Source: Jeotgalicoccus aerolatus (GTDB lineage: Bacteria > Bacillota > Bacilli > Staphylococcales > Salinicoccaceae). Taken from it: a DNA stretch of 64,000 bases. Below are positions 56,020-64,000 of this stretch, piece after piece; within the stretch, counting starts at the first letter, position 1; each line of letters begins with the position of its first letter. The stretch spans positions 372,001 through 436,000 of the forward strand of contig NZ_BMCN01000001.1 of NCBI RefSeq assembly GCF_014635205.1. The letters run 5' to 3'. The translations under genes were made by a program, and so were the position numbers. The notes beneath the pieces are model-generated. The model had not been told where the DNA came from, searched no databases, and saw only the letters and a list, made by a program, of their open reading frames with translations.

Positions 56020-57192
56020 TTATTTCAGTTCCTTTAAGAAGCTCGTGCCGTGTGTTTCATAGTCGACGCCGAAGTTTTCAGCGATTGTTGCAGCAACGTT
56101 GCTGAATGTCTGGCACTGGCTGATTTCTTTAAAGTCTAAGTCTTTGCCTGATGTGATTAATAATGGGACGTATTCTCTCGTATGATCAGTTCCCGTATAA
56201 GTCGGATCGTTACCGTGGTCGGCTGTAATGATTAACAGCTCATCTTCACCGAGTTTTTCAGTCAGTTCAGGCAGTCTGTCGTCGAATGCTTTTAGGGCAT
56301 TACTGTAGCCGACAGGGTCACGGCGGTGGCCGTATTCTGCATCGAAGTCTACTAAGTTTAAGAATGATAAGCCGTTAAAGTCGCGGTCCATTACTTTGAG
56401 CAGTTTATCGACGCCGTCGTCATTATTTTTCGTACGGACTGCATCGGTAATGCCGCTGCCTGTGAAGATATCGTTAATTTTACCAATCGCGATAACGTCT
56501 TTATCGTTTTCTTCTAAAGCGTTCAGCACAGTTTTACCAAATGGCTGCAGCGCATAGTCGTGACGGTTTTCTGTACGCTTGAACTCACCTTTTTTAGAAC
56601 CGACAAATGGACGGGCGATTACACGGCCGACTAAGAATTCAGGGTCTTTTGTCATTTCGCGCACTTTTTCGCAGATGTCGTATAGTTCTTCAAGTGGAAC
56701 GACTGCTTCATTTGCTGCTATTTGAAGCACAGGGTCGTTTGATGTATAAATAATTAAATCACCGGTTTCAATCTGGTGCTCACCAAATTCTTCGATAATA
56801 TCAGTACCGCTGGCTGGTTTGTTGCCGACGATGCCGCGTCCGGTTGCTTCAGTGATTTTGTTTAAAAGTTCTTCCTGAAAGCCGTCCGGATATACTTTGA
56901 ATGCTGTATCGATATTTAAACCAGCAATTTCCCAGTGGCCAGTCATAGTATCTTTACCTTTTGATACTTCCTGCATTTTCGTATAGAATCCTTCAGTTTT
57001 TTCCTGCTGATCAACGCCCGGCAAGTCATCGATATTGCCGAGTCCGAGTTTAGCTAAATTCGGCAGCGTATTTGGATGAGATTCCAGCGTATGTTTTAAA
57101 GTGTGTGTGCCTTTGTCTCCAAAGTCTGCTGCATCCGGCGCTTCACCGATACCTACAGAATCGAGAACGATTAAGTGAATCTTTTTGTACAT
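56020..57192 (-). CDS. deoB: Phosphopentomutase
   Basis: Interconverts (deoxy)ribose-1- and -5-phosphate, linking nucleoside breakdown (DeoD at the window start) to central metabolism. The 390-residue alkaline-phosphatase-superfamily enzyme has [11 protein letters not shown], the phospho-Thr segment [10 protein letters not shown], and the metal motifs [10 protein letters not shown] and [19 protein letters not shown] (in part). ATG follows AGGT. It follows xerD by 11 bases, as in staphylococci. Confidence 0.96.
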   Translation of the reverse strand: MYKKIHLIVLDSVGIGEAPDAADFGDKGTHTLKHTLESHPNTLPNLAKLGLGNIDDLPGVDQQEKTEGFYTKMQEVSKGKDTMTGHWEIAGLNIDTAFKVYPDGFQEELLNKITEATGRGIVGNKPASGTDIIEEFGEHQIETGDLIIYTSNDPVLQIAANEAVVPLEELYDICEKVREMTKDPEFLVGRVIARPFVGSKKGEFKRTENRHDYALQPFGKTVLNALEENDKDVIAIGKINDIFTGSGITDAVRTKNNDDGVDKLLKVMDRDFNGLSFLNLVDFDAEYGHRRDPVGYSNALKAFDDRLPELTEKLGEDELLIITADHGNDPTYTGTDHTREYVPLLITSGKDLDFKEISQCQTFSNVAATIAENFGVDYETHGTSFLKELK

Positions 57193-57203
57193 AATTTTTA
57201 TAC

Positions 57204-58091
57204 CTACTTTCTTGGATGGAACTGCTTATACATTTCTCTAATTTTTGTCGCAGAGATTTGAGTATACACCTGGGTTGTTGAAATATCGGAATGGCCGAGC
57301 ATTTCCTGGACTGCACGGAGATCTGCCCCGTTTTCAATTAAATGCGTTGCAAATGAATGTCTGAACGTATGCGGCGTAATATTTTTACTGATCCCGCTGA
57401 TCAGAACATATTTTTTAATCGTTTTCCACAACCCCTGCCGGGTGAAACCTTTACCTCTGTTCGTAAGAAACAGTATATCAGTATTTTCGTGCTTTAATAA
57501 CATCAAACGCTGATTTTTTATATAATCGTTTAATTTTTCTGCAACATATTCAGTCGTCGGGACGATTCTTTCCTTGTCCCCTTTACCGTATACATGAATA
57601 AAACCCATATCCAGATTCAAGTCGCTGAGCTTTAAATTAATCAGCTCACTGACTCTGAGTCCGCTGGCATATAACAGCTCCATAATGGCATTATCCCGAA
57701 TACCCTGAGGCGTCTTGTCCGGTGCCTGCAGCAGGGTCTCCATTTCTTCGATTGATAATACGACCGGCAATTCTCTTTCTTCTTTTGGTGTCGACAGCCT
57801 GAGTGCTGGATTTGTGTCTATAATACGCTCAAACTGCAAAAACTGATGGAAGTTTCTGAGTGTTGACTGCACCCGTCTGATGGTTTTAGAGCTTTTATTG
57901 TTTTCCGATAAAAACTGTAAAAATGCTACGAGGATTTCAGTCGTTATGTCTTCGACTCCCGTAACATTCTCATCTTTTAAATATTGGCTGTATTGTTTTA
58001 AATCCTGCTTATATGATGAAATGGAAGCATCACTTAAACCGCGTTCAATTTTTAAATACGTTAAGTACTCATCGATATGACGATTAAGCAT
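57204..58091 (-). CDS. xerD: Tyrosine recombinase XerD
   Basis: Resolves chromosome dimers at dif with XerC. The 295-residue protein has the N-terminal core-binding domain (to about 85) and the catalytic set: Arg in ASGLRVSEL, Lys in [19 protein letters not shown], and [15 protein letters not shown] with the nucleophilic Tyr. It overlaps fur by eight bases and is followed by deoB, the staphylococcal order. Confidence 0.95.
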   Translation of the reverse strand: MLNRHIDEYLTYLKIERGLSDASISSYKQDLKQYSQYLKDENVTGVEDITTEILVAFLQFLSENNKSSKTIRRVQSTLRNFHQFLQFERIIDTNPALRLSTPKEERELPVVLSIEEMETLLQAPDKTPQGIRDNAIMELLYASGLRVSELINLKLSDLNLDMGFIHVYGKGDKERIVPTTEYVAEKLNDYIKNQRLMLLKHENTDILFLTNRGKGFTRQGLWKTIKKYVLISGISKNITPHTFRHSFATHLIENGADLRAVQEMLGHSDISTTQVYTQISATKIREMYKQFHPRK

Positions 58092-58542
58092 CCGTATTTC
58101 CTTCTTTCCCTTTGCACTCGCTGCAAATGCCGTGGAAGGTTAATCTGTGATCGATAATATCAAAGTTAAAATCGCGGCTGACAATTTTCTCAACATCTGT
58201 CAGTAAATCTTCCTCGACTTCTTCCACTGATCCGCAGTTAATGCAAATTAGATGATGGTGAAAATGCTGGGCACCTTCTTTTCTTAAATCATATCTAGAC
58301 ACACCGTCGCCGAAATTCACTTTATCAAGTACATTCAGTTCATTTAAGAGCTCCAGTGTCCGGTAAACTGTTGCCAGTCCGATTTCCGGATATTTATCTT
58401 TAACTTTCATAAAAACGTCTTCGGCACTCAGATGAGAGCTTTCGTTTTCGAGCAATACTCTCACAGTGACTTCACGCTGTGGAGTTAATTTATAACGAGC
58501 ATCGTGCAATGCTTCTTTAATACGCTCAATTCTAGTTTCCAC
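58084..58542 (-). CDS. fur: Ferric uptake regulator Fur
   Basis: A 152-residue iron-responsive repressor. The winged helix includes TPQREVTVRVLLE and GLATVYRTLELL; the dimer and metal domain has HFHHHLICINCGSVEE and a second cysteine pair CSECKG for structural zinc. Three Fur/PerR-like boxes lie in its own upstream region (58573-58629), suggesting autoregulation or PerR control. Close to Fur in length and motifs; PerR or Zur are less likely from the S. aureus-like xerD-fur context. Confidence 0.92.
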   Translation of the reverse strand: METRIERIKEALHDARYKLTPQREVTVRVLLENESSHLSAEDVFMKVKDKYPEIGLATVYRTLELLNELNVLDKVNFGDGVSRYDLRKEGAQHFHHHLICINCGSVEEVEEDLLTDVEKIVSRDFNFDIIDHRLTFHGICSECKGKEGNTDA

Positions 58543-58572
58543 AACTGCACCTTCTAACTTTTAAATTCTTAT

Positions 58573-58629
58573 TGATAACAATTATACATAAAAGAGAATG
58601 ATTTTCAATCTTATTGATAATGATTATAA
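58573..58629. promoter_or_regulatory. Cluster of Fur/PerR-type operator boxes upstream of fur
   Basis: Three 7-1-7 type elements: TGATAATGATTATAA (58615-58629, one change from the Fur consensus), AGAGAATGATTTTCA (58593-58607) and TGATAACAATTATAC (58573-58587). They fill the 81-base gap between nudF and fur, and the first covers the nudF stop codon. Confidence 0.8.
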
Positions 58630-59178
58630 ATAACTTTCTCTTTGAAGTACGTGATGAACAGCGACAAGTGTCTTGCCGTCTCTAAATTCACCATTGTCCA
58701 TTTTCTCTTTCAGCTCGCTCAACGGCACTGTGACGACGTCTAAAAACTCATCGTCTTCCAGTTTTAAATCACCGAAAGTAATATCTCTTGCTTCATATAA
58801 ATGAATCAGTTCATTTGAGAATCCGGGAGAAACATAAAACTCATACAGTTTTTTTATGTCTTTGGCAACGCCGCCGATTTCTTCTTTTAATTCTTTAATG
58901 ACTGTTTGATCGGGATGTTCATCAATTTCAATTTTTCCCGCGGGAATTTCCAGCAGTACTTCTTTAGTTGAAATGCGGTATTGTTTAACAAAGTACATAT
59001 ATTGGCTGTCCGTCGCAATAACTGCAACTGCCCCTTTGTGGTAAACTACTTCTCTGTAAGCCTCTTTACCATCAGGTAAGTCGACAGTCAGTCTTTTGAC
59101 ATCGATTATTTTACCCTGGTAAATATCTTCCTCTGAGCGTTTAGTTTCAGTTAAATGTTCGTTAGAAATATTAATCAC
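58624..59178 (-). CDS. nudF: ADP-ribose pyrophosphatase (Nudix), NudF
   Basis: Hydrolyses ADP-ribose to AMP and ribose-5-phosphate. The 184-residue Nudix protein has the box GKIEIDEHPDQTVIKELKEE followed by IGG, matching G-x5-E-x7-(R/K)-E-x2-EE-x-G, with Lys replacing the usual Arg. SPGFSNELIHLYEA follows. The apparent start is GTG at 59178 with a weak ribosome site, so the N-terminus is uncertain. It lies next to fur, as in S. aureus. Confidence 0.92.
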   Translation of the reverse strand: MINISNEHLTETKRSEEDIYQGKIIDVKRLTVDLPDGKEAYREVVYHKGAVAVIATDSQYMYFVKQYRISTKEVLLEIPAGKIEIDEHPDQTVIKELKEEIGGVAKDIKKLYEFYVSPGFSNELIHLYEARDITFGDLKLEDDEFLDVVTVPLSELKEKMDNGEFRDGKTLVAVHHVLQRESYL

Positions 59179-59230
59179 CGCTTTTTCAAATTTACATTAA
59201 ATATATCATATAATTTTATAAAAATAACAA

Positions 59231-59258
59231 TTTGATAATTATAACGGGATGATATAAT
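59231..59258 (+). promoter_or_regulatory. Candidate promoter of the alpha/beta hydrolase gene
   Basis: TTTGAT (59231-59236), 16-base spacer, TATAAT (59253-59258), 30 bases before the start codon. The -10 is consensus; the -35 is approximate. Confidence 0.5.
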
Positions 59259-59288
59259 AATATATGTTAATAATAAAGGAGGACCATA

Positions 59289-60233
59289 ATGAATAATTTC
59301 ATTAAATGGCTGGGCGCTTTGTTCGTCTCAGCAGCCGTGCTGTTTATATCTCTCGGCTATTTTGCATCATCCCAGATTATGTTTTTTAAACTCCGGGACG
59401 TTGAAATAGTGAAACGCCGGGAAACACGTGCCAAGCGCATGAACTTGGAAGAATACGATAAACTTCCTAAAGACATTGTGAATGTCCGATCTAAATTCAG
59501 CTACAATATCAGTGCAACATTTATCTACCCGAACGACACAAATAAATGGATTGTTATTTGCCACGGCGTATCGGAAAATAAACTCAGTTCGACGAAGTAC
59601 GTTAATTTATTTACCGGACTCGGTTTTAACTGTGTTGTATATGATGCCAGACGCCACGGCGATTCAGGTGGTGTCGATTCAACATACGGTTTCTATGAGA
59701 AATTTGATTTAGAAGCTGTCATTGACTACCTGCTGGACAATTATGGAGATGATATAGAATTTGGTGTCCACGGCGAATCGATGGGCGCAGCAACAACTCT
59801 GCTGTACGCCGGTGAATTATCAAATAAGGCGAAATTCTATATTTCCGATGCTTCATTTGCTAAGTTCAGCGATCAGCTGGCGCATATATACAGCTCGTAT
59901 TCACGCGTCGCATCACCGGTTGTACTGTTCTTTACTTATGTCTTTTTAAAAGTCCGCAGCAAGTTCAGTCTATATCACGTGTCACCGGTTAAAGTTGTCG
60001 ACAAAATCGAACAGCCGGTCTTATTTATTCACTCTAAACGCGATTCTTTCATTCCTTATGAATCAACGGTTGAATTATATAAGAAAAAAAGAGGACCGAA
60101 AGAACAATGGTATCCTGCCCGGGGCAATCACGTTGAAAGTTACAACCGAAATCCCAAGCAGTACCGTCAAACGGTCGCTGAATTTATTGAACGTTACGCG
60201 GGATGGGAAGTTCAAAATAATCAAAAGCAATAG
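59289..60233 (+). CDS. yqkD: Membrane-anchored alpha/beta hydrolase, YqkD-like
   Basis: A 314-residue protein with an N-terminal membrane anchor (about residues 8-28) and an alpha/beta hydrolase domain: CHGVSENK oxyanion segment, nucleophile Ser in HGESMGAAT, probable Asp in HSKRDSF and His in RGNHVESY, so the triad looks intact. The substrate is unknown; YqkD of B. subtilis has the same size and layout. ATG follows AAAGGAGGACCATA. Its 3' end overlaps rnz on the other strand by 50 bases. Confidence 0.85.
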   Translation: MNNFIKWLGALFVSAAVLFISLGYFASSQIMFFKLRDVEIVKRRETRAKRMNLEEYDKLPKDIVNVRSKFSYNISATFIYPNDTNKWIVICHGVSENKLSSTKYVNLFTGLGFNCVVYDARRHGDSGGVDSTYGFYEKFDLEAVIDYLLDNYGDDIEFGVHGESMGAATTLLYAGELSNKAKFYISDASFAKFSDQLAHIYSSYSRVASPVVLFFTYVFLKVRSKFSLYHVSPVKVVDKIEQPVLFIHSKRDSFIPYESTVELYKKKRGPKEQWYPARGNHVESYNRNPKQYRQTVAEFIERYAGWEVQNNQKQ

Positions 60234-61110
60234 CGGCTTTGTCATTTAAAGCAGCACTGACTTCCCTGATATCTTCATCTGTATATCTGCTGCTGATATG
60301 TACGAATAGCAGCTGTTTGTAATTCAGTTCTGAAAACATATTGAGCACCTGGTTAATTTCCGAATGGAAATAATCATGTGCTTTTTCTTTTTCATCTTTT
60401 AAAAATGTCGCTTCGTGCACGATCAAATCTGCATTAAACAGCTGATTTAAATAGTCTTCTTTACTATTTAATCTCGTATCGCCGTGCACTGCTATTTTTC
60501 TGCCGTAAATCGTTTCACCGATAAAATCAGCGGTTTGATATTCCTTACCCTCAACTGTGAATGTTTCACTGGCTTTGATTTTACCGTAAACGGGACCGGG
60601 CTTTAAGCCGAGTGCCAGCAGTTTATCGGTCAGCAGCTCGCCGATTTTGTCATTCTCTTTAAAAATATAAGCAAAGGAATCGATACCATGTGATAATGGA
60701 AGCACACGGACTGTGAAATCATTCAGCCGAATGGTCATATCAGCTTCGACTTCTATAATTTCAAGCGGGTAATTGAGCGTGCTTTCAGATATTTTGAATG
60801 TTAAGTCCAGCCATTCTCTTAAACCGGCTGGACCGTAAATCGTCAGCGGAATCCCCTCGCCGCCTTGAAATGCCCGGGACGATAAAAATCCGGGCAGACC
60901 GAAAATATGATCGCCGTGCAGATGCGTAATAAATATATTTTTGATTTTAGATGGTTTAATATGAGTATGGAGTATGCGGTGCTGCAGCGCTTCACCGGCA
61001 TCAATTAAAATATATTCATTGTATTCAAGCACGCAGTCTATAACAAAGCTCTGCGTATTTCTATCTTTGGACGGCAGCCCTGCTCCCGACCCCAAAACAG
61101 TAAATTTCAT
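60184..61110 (-). CDS. rnz: Ribonuclease Z
   Basis: Cuts the 3' trailer from tRNA precursors that lack an encoded CCA, complementing Cca in this window. The 308-residue metallo-beta-lactamase enzyme has FVIDCVLEYNEYILIDAGEA (in part), the zinc motif HLHGDHIFGLPG, LSHGIDSFAY, HGDTRLN and HEATFL, and HISSRY. ATG follows CGAGGTG. Its last 50 bases are antisense to the hydrolase gene. Confidence 0.95.
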   Translation of the reverse strand: MKFTVLGSGAGLPSKDRNTQSFVIDCVLEYNEYILIDAGEALQHRILHTHIKPSKIKNIFITHLHGDHIFGLPGFLSSRAFQGGEGIPLTIYGPAGLREWLDLTFKISESTLNYPLEIIEVEADMTIRLNDFTVRVLPLSHGIDSFAYIFKENDKIGELLTDKLLALGLKPGPVYGKIKASETFTVEGKEYQTADFIGETIYGRKIAVHGDTRLNSKEDYLNQLFNADLIVHEATFLKDEKEKAHDYFHSEINQVLNMFSELNYKQLLFVHISSRYTDEDIREVSAALNDKAAIAFDYFELPIPRNVQ

Positions 61111-61135
61111 TTCGACACCTCGTTAATTAATTGCT

Positions 61136-61154
61136 TCATTATATCATATAATGA
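61136..61154. promoter_or_regulatory. Perfect 9-1-9 palindrome between rnz and the AraC-type gene
   Basis: TCATTATATCATATAATGA is a perfect palindrome around one central base, in the 104-base divergent gap. It overlaps a TATAAT that could be the rnz -10 box. It may be an operator or only AT-rich promoter sequence. Confidence 0.5.
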
Positions 61155-61214
61155 GTTGTGTTTTTAAGCCGGGGGTGGAATAATAAATAAGAGTAAACTA
61201 AGTAAGGTGATTAC

Positions 61215-62060
61215 ATGGAAACGATTCGTTTTGTAGAAAGATTTATCGTGTATATAGAAGACCACCTCAGAGAAGATATCGATTTCTCAGAGGTTTTGGA
61301 GAACATGGGTGTAGAACAAAAATCATTCCTGACGATATTTACATCTCTCGTCGGTATGACACCCGCTCAGTATCAGGAAAAGCGCTGCATGACTGAGATT
61401 GCCTATGAAGTGTTTCAGGGACATAGACGGCTCGTTGATATTATTAAATATTACGGCTACCGTGATGTGGATCAATTTAAGAAAATATATAGCCGCACGT
61501 TTGGTATTTCAGTTCATGAAACTGAACGTAATATTAAAAAAATGGATCTGCTCGACTTTATTTCTTTTGAAGTTGTACCGACGAAACAGCCGAAATACAA
61601 ATCTCAGCGCGTTTTTATTAAAAGTTTTCGTTTAATCGGCATCGCCCAGTATTTTGATATCAATTCATATCATTCCAGCTATAAGTACAAGTTTTTAAAA
61701 ATACTTGAACGCGAAGGTTTAATCGATGAAATACTCAGATACAATGATGGTTTTGTAAAAGGTATCTTTGTGCAGGAACGCGTAGTAGATAATGAAATCG
61801 AAATATTTGTCGGCACAGCGAGCAATCAACAGACTCCGTTTGATGAAACATTTACAGAATCGATGTATTATCAAATATTCGATACGTCGGGAGCACCGGA
61901 TTCAGCAATCGACCAAGTCTATGAGTATATTTTCCGCAGATGGCATTTCAGAGAAGAAGTGAATTTAACTTGCGACTTCTCATTAGAACTGATCAAACAC
62001 ACTTATTCGCTCGATGATGCGGACACAAAAATTCAAGTCTGGCAGGCCTTGGATGAATAA
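61215..62060 (+). CDS. AraC-family transcriptional regulator with C-terminal effector-binding domain
   Basis: A 281-residue protein with an N-terminal AraC-type double helix-turn-helix (about 1-105; MTPAQYQEKRCMTEIAYEVF and YYGYRDVDQFKKIYSRTFG in part) and a C-terminal GyrI/Rob-like ligand domain starting near VVPTKQPKY. The layout resembles Rob/SoxS-type multidrug or stress regulators. The ATG follows AAGGTGATTAC. It is divergent from rnz; no target operon is adjacent, so the regulon is unknown. Confidence 0.85.
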   Translation: METIRFVERFIVYIEDHLREDIDFSEVLENMGVEQKSFLTIFTSLVGMTPAQYQEKRCMTEIAYEVFQGHRRLVDIIKYYGYRDVDQFKKIYSRTFGISVHETERNIKKMDLLDFISFEVVPTKQPKYKSQRVFIKSFRLIGIAQYFDINSYHSSYKYKFLKILEREGLIDEILRYNDGFVKGIFVQERVVDNEIEIFVGTASNQQTPFDETFTESMYYQIFDTSGAPDSAIDQVYEYIFRRWHFREEVNLTCDFSLELIKHTYSLDDADTKIQVWQALDE

Positions 62061-62138
62061 GATTTATTCTATTTGAACATAAAAAATGGGTTGAAACTAA
62101 AGCTCAAAGAATATCATCTAATTTATACAAGACAAAGA

Positions 62139-62179
62139 AATCCGTACGCTATTCCCTTAAGGAGTCTAGTGTACGGATT
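62139..62179. terminator. Inverted repeat between the AraC-type gene and the peptidase gene
   Basis: Arms AATCCGTAC/GTACGGATT (62139-62147, 62171-62179) pair perfectly over 9 bp with a 23-base loop. T-rich sequence follows on both strands. Both genes converge on it, so a shared terminator is likely. Confidence 0.6.
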
Positions 62180-62217
62180 ATTTATTCTGGAGATATTTAT
62201 TTTATTATTTAACTGAA

Positions 62218-63342
62218 TTATTTCTTTTCGTTTGCGTAGTGCACTTTAACAATTTCAACGATTAAATCAGTCATTTTATACAGTTCTTCAAGCGGCATGC
62301 GTTCACTTGTCGTATGAATATATTCGTAGCCGACACCGAGAATAGCTGTTGGTACGCCCTGGCCGTGGAAGATATTACCGTCACTGCCGCCGCCGAGACT
62401 AATAATATCAGCTTGTCGGCCAATATTTTTTACAGCTTCTGCTGCTGTCGTAATCACAGCTTCATCTTCTTTTGCGTGGAGTGATGGATACATTAAATCA
62501 ACCTGCACGTCAGCGCTTCCTCCGAGAGCTTTTGCTGTTTCTTCGAAAGCAGTTTTAATTTTTTCAGATTCAGCCTGCAATTTTTCATCTGACAAACTGC
62601 GGACTTCGGCTAAAATTTCTGCGTGGTCAGCAACGATATTTGTTGCCTGTCCGCCTTTAATAGTCCCGATATTTGCTGTCGTTTCTTCATCGATGCGGCC
62701 AAGCTCCATTTTACTTATTGCTTTAGCAGCTAAGTTAATTGCACTGATGCCTTTTTCAGGTTCAATACCGGCATGCGCTTTTTTACCGTAAATCTGTGCT
62801 TTGATCTTAGTTTGTGACGGTGCACGGTTAACAATAGTACCGACCTGGCCCGTTCCGTCTACTGCGTAGCCGAATTTACTTTTAATGTTTTTAATATCTA
62901 ACGCTTTAGCGCCAACGAGACCTGTTTCTTCACCGACCGTAATGATGACTTCTACATCACCGTGCGGAATGTTTTCTTCTTTTAGAACTTTAACAGCTTC
63001 GATCACTGCAGATACCCCTGCTTTGTCGTCGGACCCGAGAATTGTCGTTCCGTCTGAGTATACATAACCGTCCTCAATATGCGGTTTAACACCGACGCCT
63101 GGTGTTACCGTATCCATGTGAACCATGAATGCAACAGCTGGAATGTTTTCTTCACCTTTAAGCGTGTAGATTAAGTTCCCAGCGCCGTAGCCTGTCTGTT
63201 CTCTAGTATCGTCTTCAAAACCGCTTAATTCCAGTTCAGTTAAAATATTTTTTAAATAATCTGCAACCTGGCGTTCTGCACCTGATTCAGAATCGATTTG
63301 TACGATTTCTAAAAATTGTTCTGTTAGTCTGTCTTTGTTCAT
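62218..63342 (-). CDS. M20 family metallopeptidase, PepT-like (YqjE)
   Basis: A 374-residue zinc aminopeptidase-like protein. Metal and catalytic motifs are VHMDTVTPG, GSDDKAGV, EETGLVGAK with the general base Glu, VDGTGQVG, and SLGGGSDGNIFH, with a late His in YIHTTSERM. It resembles tripeptidase PepT and B. subtilis YqjE; the substrate is inferred to be small peptides. The ATG at 63342 is nine bases after GGAGG; a longer upstream frame lacks a site. Confidence 0.9.
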   Translation of the reverse strand: MNKDRLTEQFLEIVQIDSESGAERQVADYLKNILTELELSGFEDDTREQTGYGAGNLIYTLKGEENIPAVAFMVHMDTVTPGVGVKPHIEDGYVYSDGTTILGSDDKAGVSAVIEAVKVLKEENIPHGDVEVIITVGEETGLVGAKALDIKNIKSKFGYAVDGTGQVGTIVNRAPSQTKIKAQIYGKKAHAGIEPEKGISAINLAAKAISKMELGRIDEETTANIGTIKGGQATNIVADHAEILAEVRSLSDEKLQAESEKIKTAFEETAKALGGSADVQVDLMYPSLHAKEDEAVITTAAEAVKNIGRQADIISLGGGSDGNIFHGQGVPTAILGVGYEYIHTTSERMPLEELYKMTDLIVEIVKVHYANEKK

Positions 63343-63361
63343 AAAATTATGCCTCCGGTAG

Positions 63362-63391
63362 TTGATGAATTGGTTTGTATTCATGTATAGT
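63362..63391 (+). promoter_or_regulatory. Candidate promoter of prli42
   Basis: TTGATG (63362-63367), 18-base spacer, TATAGT (63386-63391), 36 bases before the miniprotein start, on the strand opposite to the peptidase gene. Confidence 0.5.
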
Positions 63392-63426
63392 GATGATATC
63401 AATAAATTCTTAAGGATGATGGACGA

Positions 63427-63528
63427 ATGGGTAACAGAAAAGTACAAAAATTTATTATATGGTTCATGGTAATATTAATAGTAGTTTCCGGCCTCTTAAT
63501 GGGCGTCAGCTACTTAACTTCATTTTAA
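63427..63528 (+). CDS. prli42: Membrane miniprotein Prli42
   Basis: A 33-residue peptide starting MGNRKVQKFIIWFMVILIVV, then SGLLMGVSYLTSF. A basic head NRKVQKF followed by one membrane helix is the hallmark of Prli42, which anchors the stressosome through RsbR in Listeria and is conserved in Firmicutes. AAGGA precedes the ATG by about ten bases. It is flanked by a candidate promoter and a strong terminator. Whether this organism has a stressosome cannot be seen here. Confidence 0.82.
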   Translation: MGNRKVQKFIIWFMVILIVVSGLLMGVSYLTSF

Positions 63529-63540
63529 ATACTAGAAAAA

Positions 63541-63579
63541 CACCCTCTTTTGGCAGCGAGCTGCCAGTTGAGGGCGTTT
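63541..63579. terminator. Bidirectional terminator between prli42 and brxB
   Basis: A two-part hairpin: outer CACCCTC/GAGGGCG with one mismatch, inner TGGCAG/CTGCCA, with AAAAA on the left and TTTTTTT on the right. It serves the converging prli42 and brxB transcripts. Confidence 0.88.
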
Positions 63580-63581
63580 TT

Positions 63582-64000
63582 TTATGCTTCTTTACCGTAT
63601 TCTTCGAACCATGCTTGAATGCCGGTCATGACGCTCATAATTTCATGACCTTCGATTTCGTGGCGTTCGATCATATCCACGATTTTTCCGTCTTTGAAAA
63701 AGGCGAATGATGGAGATGACGGTAAATAATCCGGTGCTTTGTCACGCATCTGCTCAGTTGCTTCTTTGTCCTGGCCAGCAAATACTGTTAAAAGCTGGTC
63801 AGGGCGCTTGTCGAAGTTTAGAGAGTGGATGGCAGCAGGACGGGCGATTCCTCCGGCACAGCCGCATACGGAGTTAACCATGACTAGAGCTGTACCCTCT
63901 TTGTTTAAGTGCGCCTCTACATCTTCCGGTGTACGCATTTCCGTATAACCGGAATCAGTTAATTCCTTGCGTGCATTTTGTACTAAATCCTGCATGTATA
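63582..64000 (-). CDS. brxB: Bacilliredoxin BrxB-like, 5' end cut by window
   Basis: A bacilliredoxin paralogue of the gene at 3.6-4.1 kb. At least 139 codons are visible, with the CGC active site in NSVCGCAGGIARPA, FAGQDKEAT and PSSPSFAFF. An internal Met at 63995 is preceded in frame by Tyr (YMQDLVQNARKEL), the family pattern inside the N-terminal helix, so the true start lies beyond the right edge. It should debacillithiolate proteins alongside BrxA. Confidence 0.92.
   Translation of the reverse strand, partial: YMQDLVQNARKELTDSGYTEMRTPEDVEAHLNKEGTALVMVNSVCGCAGGIARPAAIHSLNFDKRPDQLLTVFAGQDKEATEQMRDKAPDYLPSSPSFAFFKDGKIVDMIERHEIEGHEIMSVMTGIQAWFEEYGKEA

Overview
The window looks like a chromosomal core segment of a low-GC Gram-positive coccus in the Staphylococcaceae, most likely from the Jeotgalicoccus/Salinicoccus/Nosocomiicoccus side rather than Staphylococcus itself. 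Proteins and gene order follow Staphylococcus and Bacillus (msrAB-dfrA-thyA, recU-pbp2, dnaD-asnS, birA-cca-bshA, aroABC, hup-gpsA-der-rpsA-cmk, srrAB, scpAB, deoB-xerD-fur). Unlike S. aureus, it also carries a menaquinol:cytochrome c reductase (qcrABC) and a cytochrome c maturation operon (resABC). Assignments are from reading the sequence and remembered family features; no database search was run.

Layout. 1-6.7 kb: deoD end, methionine sulfoxide repair, folate/thymidylate synthesis, bacilliredoxin BrxA, the virulence-factor homologue CvfC (apparently read through a -1 frameshift), a zinc-finger protein, an RNase H-like protein and a 5'-3' exonuclease. 6.7-16.1 kb: dynamin DynA, an rRNA methyltransferase, RNase P RNA, gpsB, ypsA, yppE, then divergent recU-pbp2. 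16.2-16.5 kb: an 81-bp hairpin tandem array. 16.6-27.7 kb: nth, dnaD, asnS, aspB, dinG, birA, cca, bshA, a membrane metallopeptidase and ypjA. 27.8-35.6 kb: qcrABC, ypiFBA and shikimate genes. 35.7-38.7 kb: ndk, menaquinone side-chain genes and HU. 38.8-46.3 kb: yphFE, gpsA, der, rpsA, plsC, cmk, ebpS, ferredoxin. 46.4-46.7 kb: a 41-bp palindromic tandem array. 46.8-53.3 kb: ribU, srrAB, resABC. 53.3-64 kb: rluB-scpBA, ypuF, deoB, xerD, fur, nudF, a hydrolase, rnz, an AraC-type regulator, a PepT-like peptidase, the miniprotein Prli42 and a second bacilliredoxin cut by the window end.

How it fits together. Menaquinone made with HepS/HepT/MenG feeds the QcrABC complex, whose c-type heme needs ResABC; the respiratory two-component system SrrAB sits in the same cluster. 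BshA (bacillithiol synthesis), BrxA, BrxB, MsrA and MsrB form a thiol-repair set. Cell division and wall genes (gpsB, ypsA, pbp2, recU, scpAB, xerD) are also concentrated here.

The most unusual points are a textbook-looking -1 ribosomal frameshift signal inside cvfC, two unrelated palindrome-bearing tandem repeat arrays, a 19-bp inverted repeat flanking the resA promoter, Tyr98 in dihydrofolate reductase (the trimethoprim-resistance residue), and three very small predicted membrane peptides, one recognisable as Prli42. No insertion sequence, prophage, CRISPR array or tRNA gene was seen.
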